The translations under genes and the position numbers were made by a program. The notes under the pieces were generated by a model. It did no database searches and had not been told where the DNA came from. It was given only the letters and a program-made list of their open reading frames with translations. 64,000 nucleotides of DNA from Mytilus galloprovincialis (Eukaryota > Mollusca > Bivalvia > Mytilida > Mytilidae): positions 65,724,681 to 65,788,680 of the forward strand of contig NC_134848.1 in the NCBI RefSeq assembly GCF_965363235.1. The letters run 5' to 3'. Shown here in pieces: positions 59,849-64,000 of the stretch (its first letter is position 1; each line of letters opens with the position of its first letter).

Positions 59849-62412
59849 CAGTACTTGCAACCTTAGGCGTTACTGTTTGACGTGAACTTGACTGATTGGT
59901 GAATGATCGGTGACGGATGTTTGACTGATCGATGAGTGATCGGTGATCGGTGACCCATAGGATCCGTCAGATAAGTCAAATAACCTATGAGAGAGTTATC
60001 CTGACAACTGTCACCGATCGATCAGTAAATGAAATTTATGCACGGATCGGACGGATACGTATATATTTAAAATTCTTATGTAAACCGAACTCGACAGTAT
60101 TTACAAACGATGAACGCGGACCTCTACGAAGACACCTTAATTTACACATTAATTTGTAATAAAATTGGTTGCAATAAAAAAAAGTGAAAATAGTATACAG
60201 AATAATATGCTTAAAGCGTTAAATTGTTTGTGTTGATTAATAGTTTTGTATTAAATATTGTTAACATCATATTGTATTATATGACTCTGTTAACATAAAC
60301 TTATTCCTACGAAAATGGTTATTATTGATCGCCATTCGATTTTTGAACTTTTTATAGTTTCGAACAGGTTGTTTTTTCGTGAAATTAAAAGAAATGTCAA
60401 AGAAATAATATTAAATTTTTTTTCGCATTGTTTAGAATTATCAAATTGTTCTTCTTTTTATCAAAAGTGATACCATTTTTTTTTAAATCAGTTATTTTTA
60501 CCATCTTGAGACAAGTCTTCTAATCAGATTTGAGATATAATGAGAATTAAAATACTTAAACTTTTATTTTTGTGGAATAAGAATGCAGTTATTGATTTAT
60601 TTTGATACAATTTTATTAACCGTCATATGATTTGAGTACTTTTTGTACATCAAGATTGGCTGTTCTTCATAAAATATGCTTACTTAAACGAAAAAGATAC
60701 TAAATTTTTGTACGAGTTGCCTTAAATGCAAATATTTCTTCATTTTACTGAAAATTATTGACCGCTAATAAATTTTGTACTTTTTATAGTTTAGAATAGT
60801 TTTTTGTTCATAAAATTAAAAGAATATCAGAAAAATCATACTAAAATTTTGTTCAAATTGTATAAAATAACCAAAATTATTATTCTTTTTATCAAAAATG
60901 ATACTATTTTATTTGAAATCAGTTATTTTTACCATCTTGAGACAAGTCATCTAATCAGATTTGAGATATAATGAGAATTAAAATACTTAAACTTTTATTT
61001 TTGTGGAATAAGAATGCAGTTATTGATTTATTTTGATACAAATTATTAACCGTCATATGATTTGAGTACTTTTTGTACATCAAGATTGGCTGTTCTTCAT
61101 AAAATATGCTTACTTAAAGGAAAAAGATACTAAATTTTTGTACGCGTTGCCTAAAATGCAAATATTTCTTCATTTTACTGAAAATTATTGACCGCCATTA
61201 AATTTTTGTACTTTTTATAGTTTAGAATTATAGTTTTTTTTTCATAAAATTAAAAGAATGTCAGAGAAATCATACTAAAATTTTATTCGCATCATTTAAA
61301 ATAACCAAAACTATTCTTCTTTTTATCAAAAATGATACTATTTTATTTGAAATCAGTTATTTTACCATCTTGAGACAAGTCTTCTAATTAGAATTGAGAT
61401 ATAATGAGACTTAAAATGCTTAAACTTTTATTTTTGTGGAATAAGAATGCAGTTATTGCTTTATTATGATATAAGTTATAAACCGCCATGATTTCATTAC
61501 TTTTTGTTCATCAGGATTGGTTGTTCTTCATAAATTATGTTTACTTTAAGGAAAAAGATATTATTTTTTTGTACGCATTGTCAAAATGCAAATATTTCTT
61601 CTCATATTGGAAAATATTGTAATTTCAATAACAATCAGTTGTTATAAGTGATTTTCATATTATTTTTGTAGAAAATGTGAATTATTCAAGAATAAATCTG
61701 CTTAAAATTATTTCTTTCTTTTTAAGGAATGTATTTATGTTTACCACCATTGGATTTTTGTACTTTTTATTGTTTAGGAGTAGTTATTTTTGTAATTTGT
61801 TATTTTAAAGGCTTCGATTGTGACGAGAATATAGAAAGTCCATGATTATGATTTTAATTTTATGATGATAAGGATACAAAAATTTAAAATATTGAAAAAA
61901 ATAGACTACATTTTTCAATAACTGATCCTTTCATTTTGTTTTTCCCGAGTATGTTTGGAAAATAATAAAATCAATTTCGCGATGTAGACACTCGCCGGGT
62001 TTGAAAATTTATAACCTAAATAAAACGAAAAAGACCATTATTTAATGATGATATTTTTATTTAGGTTTTATCTGTACATTTCTTTTCATTTCAATTCATA
62101 AAACTTTGCTAAATAATTAATAAACAAAATGTATCATTGAACGTTCGATTTTCACGAGTCGCCATTTTAATAAAAATTAAACGAAACTAAGATTCCGTAA
62201 TTTGTATTAGTTCATCATGTGACATATTAAAGTTCAATCCGTCATCAAGGTCGATCGGTACTATCCGTCCGATCAGTCCGATCAGTCAATTACTTTTACT
62301 ATAAGTCTGACGGATTGCTGACGTGAGTTTGACGCGAACTTGACTGATCGGTGACTGATCGATGACCGCTGATTGATCGCTGAAATAGTAACGCCTAAGG
62401 TTGCAAGTACTG
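59849..62412. mobile_element. 2.56-kb TIR element with TA target site and internal satellite
   Basis: The 26-bp perfect inverted ends start CAGTACTTGCAACCTTAGGC and continue GTTACT. They lie at 59849-59874 and 62387-62412, flanked by TA on both sides (59847-59848 and 62413-62414). Subterminal sequence on both sides is full of 'gatcggtga' and 'gactgatcgatga' words in direct orientation, which could be transposase-binding repeats. The centre carries three 432-bp tandem units (60320-61640). No transposase frame is present, so it is non-autonomous. TA duplication suggests the Tc1/mariner group; that is inference. Confidence 0.8.
60320..61640. repeat. 432-bp satellite-like array inside the TIR element
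   Basis: Three units, marked by 'ccatcttgagacaagtc' at 60501, 60932 and 61365 (periods 431 and 433). Further markers are 'ttttatttttgtggaataag', 'aatgcagttattg', 'gattggctgttcttcataaa' and 'gcaaatatttcttc'. A partial unit ('tttgtactttttattgttta') continues at about 61755. Units 1 and 2 are very similar; unit 3 is more diverged. Confidence 0.9.
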
Positions 62413-62509
62413 TAATATATAGAAGTCGTCATTAGAAAACATGTGTAAATTGAACAGTCATAATGACTTGTAACGTAATGTGACAAATTCGTGTTCCAGG
62501 TTTTAGTCA

Positions 62510-62698
62510 CCTTTGCATGACGTGTTTAAAAAAGCAATCGGCATTCTCATGGAAATAACTGTGATTTTCTTCTTGTTTGCTTTATTTATAAGCGTCGTAA
62601 CTGTTATATGTTGCGTTTGTCACAGTAAATTGTCTTTACGTCTTTTTTCGTTTTTGCCTCCGACGTCATTTTTACTTTGTTCGACATATGAGTAATAT
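62510..62698 (+). CDS. Candidate terminal exon with one membrane segment
   Basis: After an acceptor-like 'ttccaggttttag', an open frame reads SPLHDVFKKAIGILMEITVI, then FFLFALFISVVTVICCVC (a convincing hydrophobic segment) and a basic tail to a TAA/TGA-type stop at about 62695. It could be the last exon of a single-pass membrane protein whose earlier exons are not found, or a chance frame. No family is recognised. Confidence 0.18.
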
Positions 62699-62699
62699 T

Positions 62700-63392
62700 A
62701 TTTCTTAAATATGATTAGCCTCTCGCCTAATTTTTGTTTCTCAGTTCTAATTAAAAATCAAGTTGACATTTCGCAAACCCATGTTTACATTTTTCTTGTT
62801 TACTTGATATTTCTCAGTTCAAAATTTATATGTTTTTAATTTGACTTGATATATCACATCTCCAATGTAGAAGTGACAAAATGCAGACTTGTAATAAAGA
62901 AATTCTAACTTGAATGTGAATAAATGATCAAAATGACGGAGAATTTTTAAATTAAAACAACAACAGGTCACACTACGGCGACCAAATTAATGAAACAGAG
63001 AAACATCAAGTTAAATAAAAAATTATAAGGGGACAGACCTGTGTTGTAAATTTCTGTATAGGAATAATGGTTAAATTCTACTTATTTCTTGTAGCTAGAC
63101 AATATGTTCAGCAACACAATTGTATCTATTAAGCAAAGTATCATATATATCTTCTCATCTGTTATTTAAGAATTATGTTTGATATTTATTTTCATTGATA
63201 TTTTGTCTGAGCCAGTGACAATGTGACTGTATCTTACATTAATTTGTAGGATCCTTTACTATAGATAATTTAGCTGATCTGTAAAAATAACATCTCCATG
63301 CCTAATATATCATGTACTGTAGTACGACGCTAGATTAAAACTGACGTGGAAAGGTAACACCCGGCAACCACAAGCTTCATTTTTATGAAACC
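62700..63392. other. Intergenic, nothing recognised
   Basis: AT-rich sequence without exon, RNA gene or defined repeat. Confidence 0.45.
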
Positions 63393-63660
63393 CAGGTGGT
63401 CGTGTGGTCTAGCGGGACGGCTACAGTGCAGGCGATCTGGTATCACGATATCTCAGTGGCATGGGTTCGAATCCCGGCGAGGGAAGAACAAAAAATTTTC
63501 GAAAGCAAATTTACAGATCTAACATTGTTGGGTTGATGTTTAGACGAGTTGTATATACATAATGTACACAGCCATGTATCATCATCACTGCTGGTGATCC
63601 GATGGAGAAATCTGTTGTAGAGTTTCACTGGCTCAGACGTACTTATATCTATATATATAT
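63393..63660 (+). mobile_element. tRNA-derived SINE-like element
   Basis: The head is tRNA-like: box A TGGTCTAGCGG and box B GGTTCGAATCC are both intact RNA polymerase III promoter boxes, about 60 bp apart, with a long variable region as in Leu or Ser tRNAs. I cannot pair a full acceptor stem. The body continues 'gcaaatttacagatctaaca', 'gttgggttgatgtttagacg' and 'gtttcactggctcagacg', and ends in an (AT)n tail at 63647-63662. I recall closely similar sequences in mussel genomes, so I call it a SINE rather than a functional tRNA. Confidence 0.65.
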
Positions 63661-63662
63661 AT

Positions 63663-64000
63663 ACAATCATAGTTTATAATATACACACTCAAGGTAATCC
63701 TTCTTCTGAAAATGAACCGCCTGCGGCATGTCCTTTGGGTATGAAGTCATTGTTTTTGACTATTTGCAAATGTAGACTGGTGCTAGCATGCATGTGTTTT
63801 TAGTCAGGTAGAAACAAATAAATAAACCCCGTAATAAGAGTCATGTTCCTTGATAGTCTTGCGTGAAAAGCAACTCTTCTATCTAGAAGCAGCCCACCTT
63901 GAAATTGTTTTTTTTTTATTTTACCTATCATGTATTAACGAAATCAAACAACAATTTTCGTTAAACATATTTAATTTTCTTACCATTTCAGATTATGCGC
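63663..64000. other. Intergenic, nothing recognised
   Basis: No coding, RNA or repeat signal that I can support up to the window edge. Confidence 0.45.

Noticed and set aside
62286..62510. Minus-strand open frame
   Set aside because: It overlaps the subterminal repeats and TIR of the transposon ending at 62412.
63393..63490. Functional tRNA gene
   Set aside because: Box A and B fit, but no complete acceptor stem can be paired and the sequence continues into a SINE-like body with an AT tail.

Overview
This is an AT-rich, intron-rich animal genome window. The dispersed repeats, especially those with words such as 'caaaggtaccaggattataa', 'accaggttcaatccaccatt' and 'atcataccacatcttctttt', are ones I associate with Mytilus-type mussels. 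The organism is therefore most likely a marine mussel, or at least a bivalve. Only a small fraction of the window is coding; most of it is intron or intergenic DNA filled with small transposons, retroelement remnants and tandem repeats. All gene models below were built by joining exons by hand, using splice signals, codon phase and protein-family motifs.

Four gene loci are supported. (1) 602-5055, minus: the first six coding exons of phosphoserine aminotransferase (PSAT1, serine biosynthesis). The gene runs off the left edge before the catalytic lysine. (2) 16529-25741, plus: a four-exon gene encoding a 439-residue protein that I do not recognise. All junctions are in phase, there is a short RS-type motif, and a poly(A) signal follows the stop. 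(3) 31094-38510, minus: a complete secreted C-type lectin with signal peptide, low-complexity N-terminal region, methionine-rich linker and one CTLD, with two possible C-termini. (4) 47713-52615, minus: the 3' part of a secreted EGF-Ig protein, whose EGF exon appears frameshifted. Weaker candidate exons lie at 13244-13741, 45884-45997, 55479-55556 and 62510-62698.

Layout: 1-5.1 kb PSAT1; 5.1-16.5 kb repeat-rich intergenic DNA with 34-bp and 161-bp tandem repeats; 16.5-25.8 kb the unrecognised gene, whose introns carry several TIR elements, including a triple nested insertion; 25.8-31 kb repeats; 31-40.3 kb the lectin, with a decayed copy of its promoter and first exon beside a 104-bp tandem array; 40.3-47.6 kb repeats and a duplicated segment; 47.6-52.6 kb the EGF-Ig gene; 53-58.6 kb retroelement (reverse transcriptase) remnants and repeats; 59.8-62.4 kb a 2.56-kb TIR element with TA target duplication carrying three copies of a 432-bp satellite; about 63.4 kb a tRNA-derived SINE-like element.

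The four genes do not form a pathway. PSAT1 is metabolic housekeeping, while the lectin and the EGF-Ig protein are secreted recognition or adhesion-type proteins. I found no convincing new biological system. The most informative structures are the nested and satellite-bearing transposons, the duplicated lectin promoter, and a nearly perfect inverted repeat inside a lectin intron.
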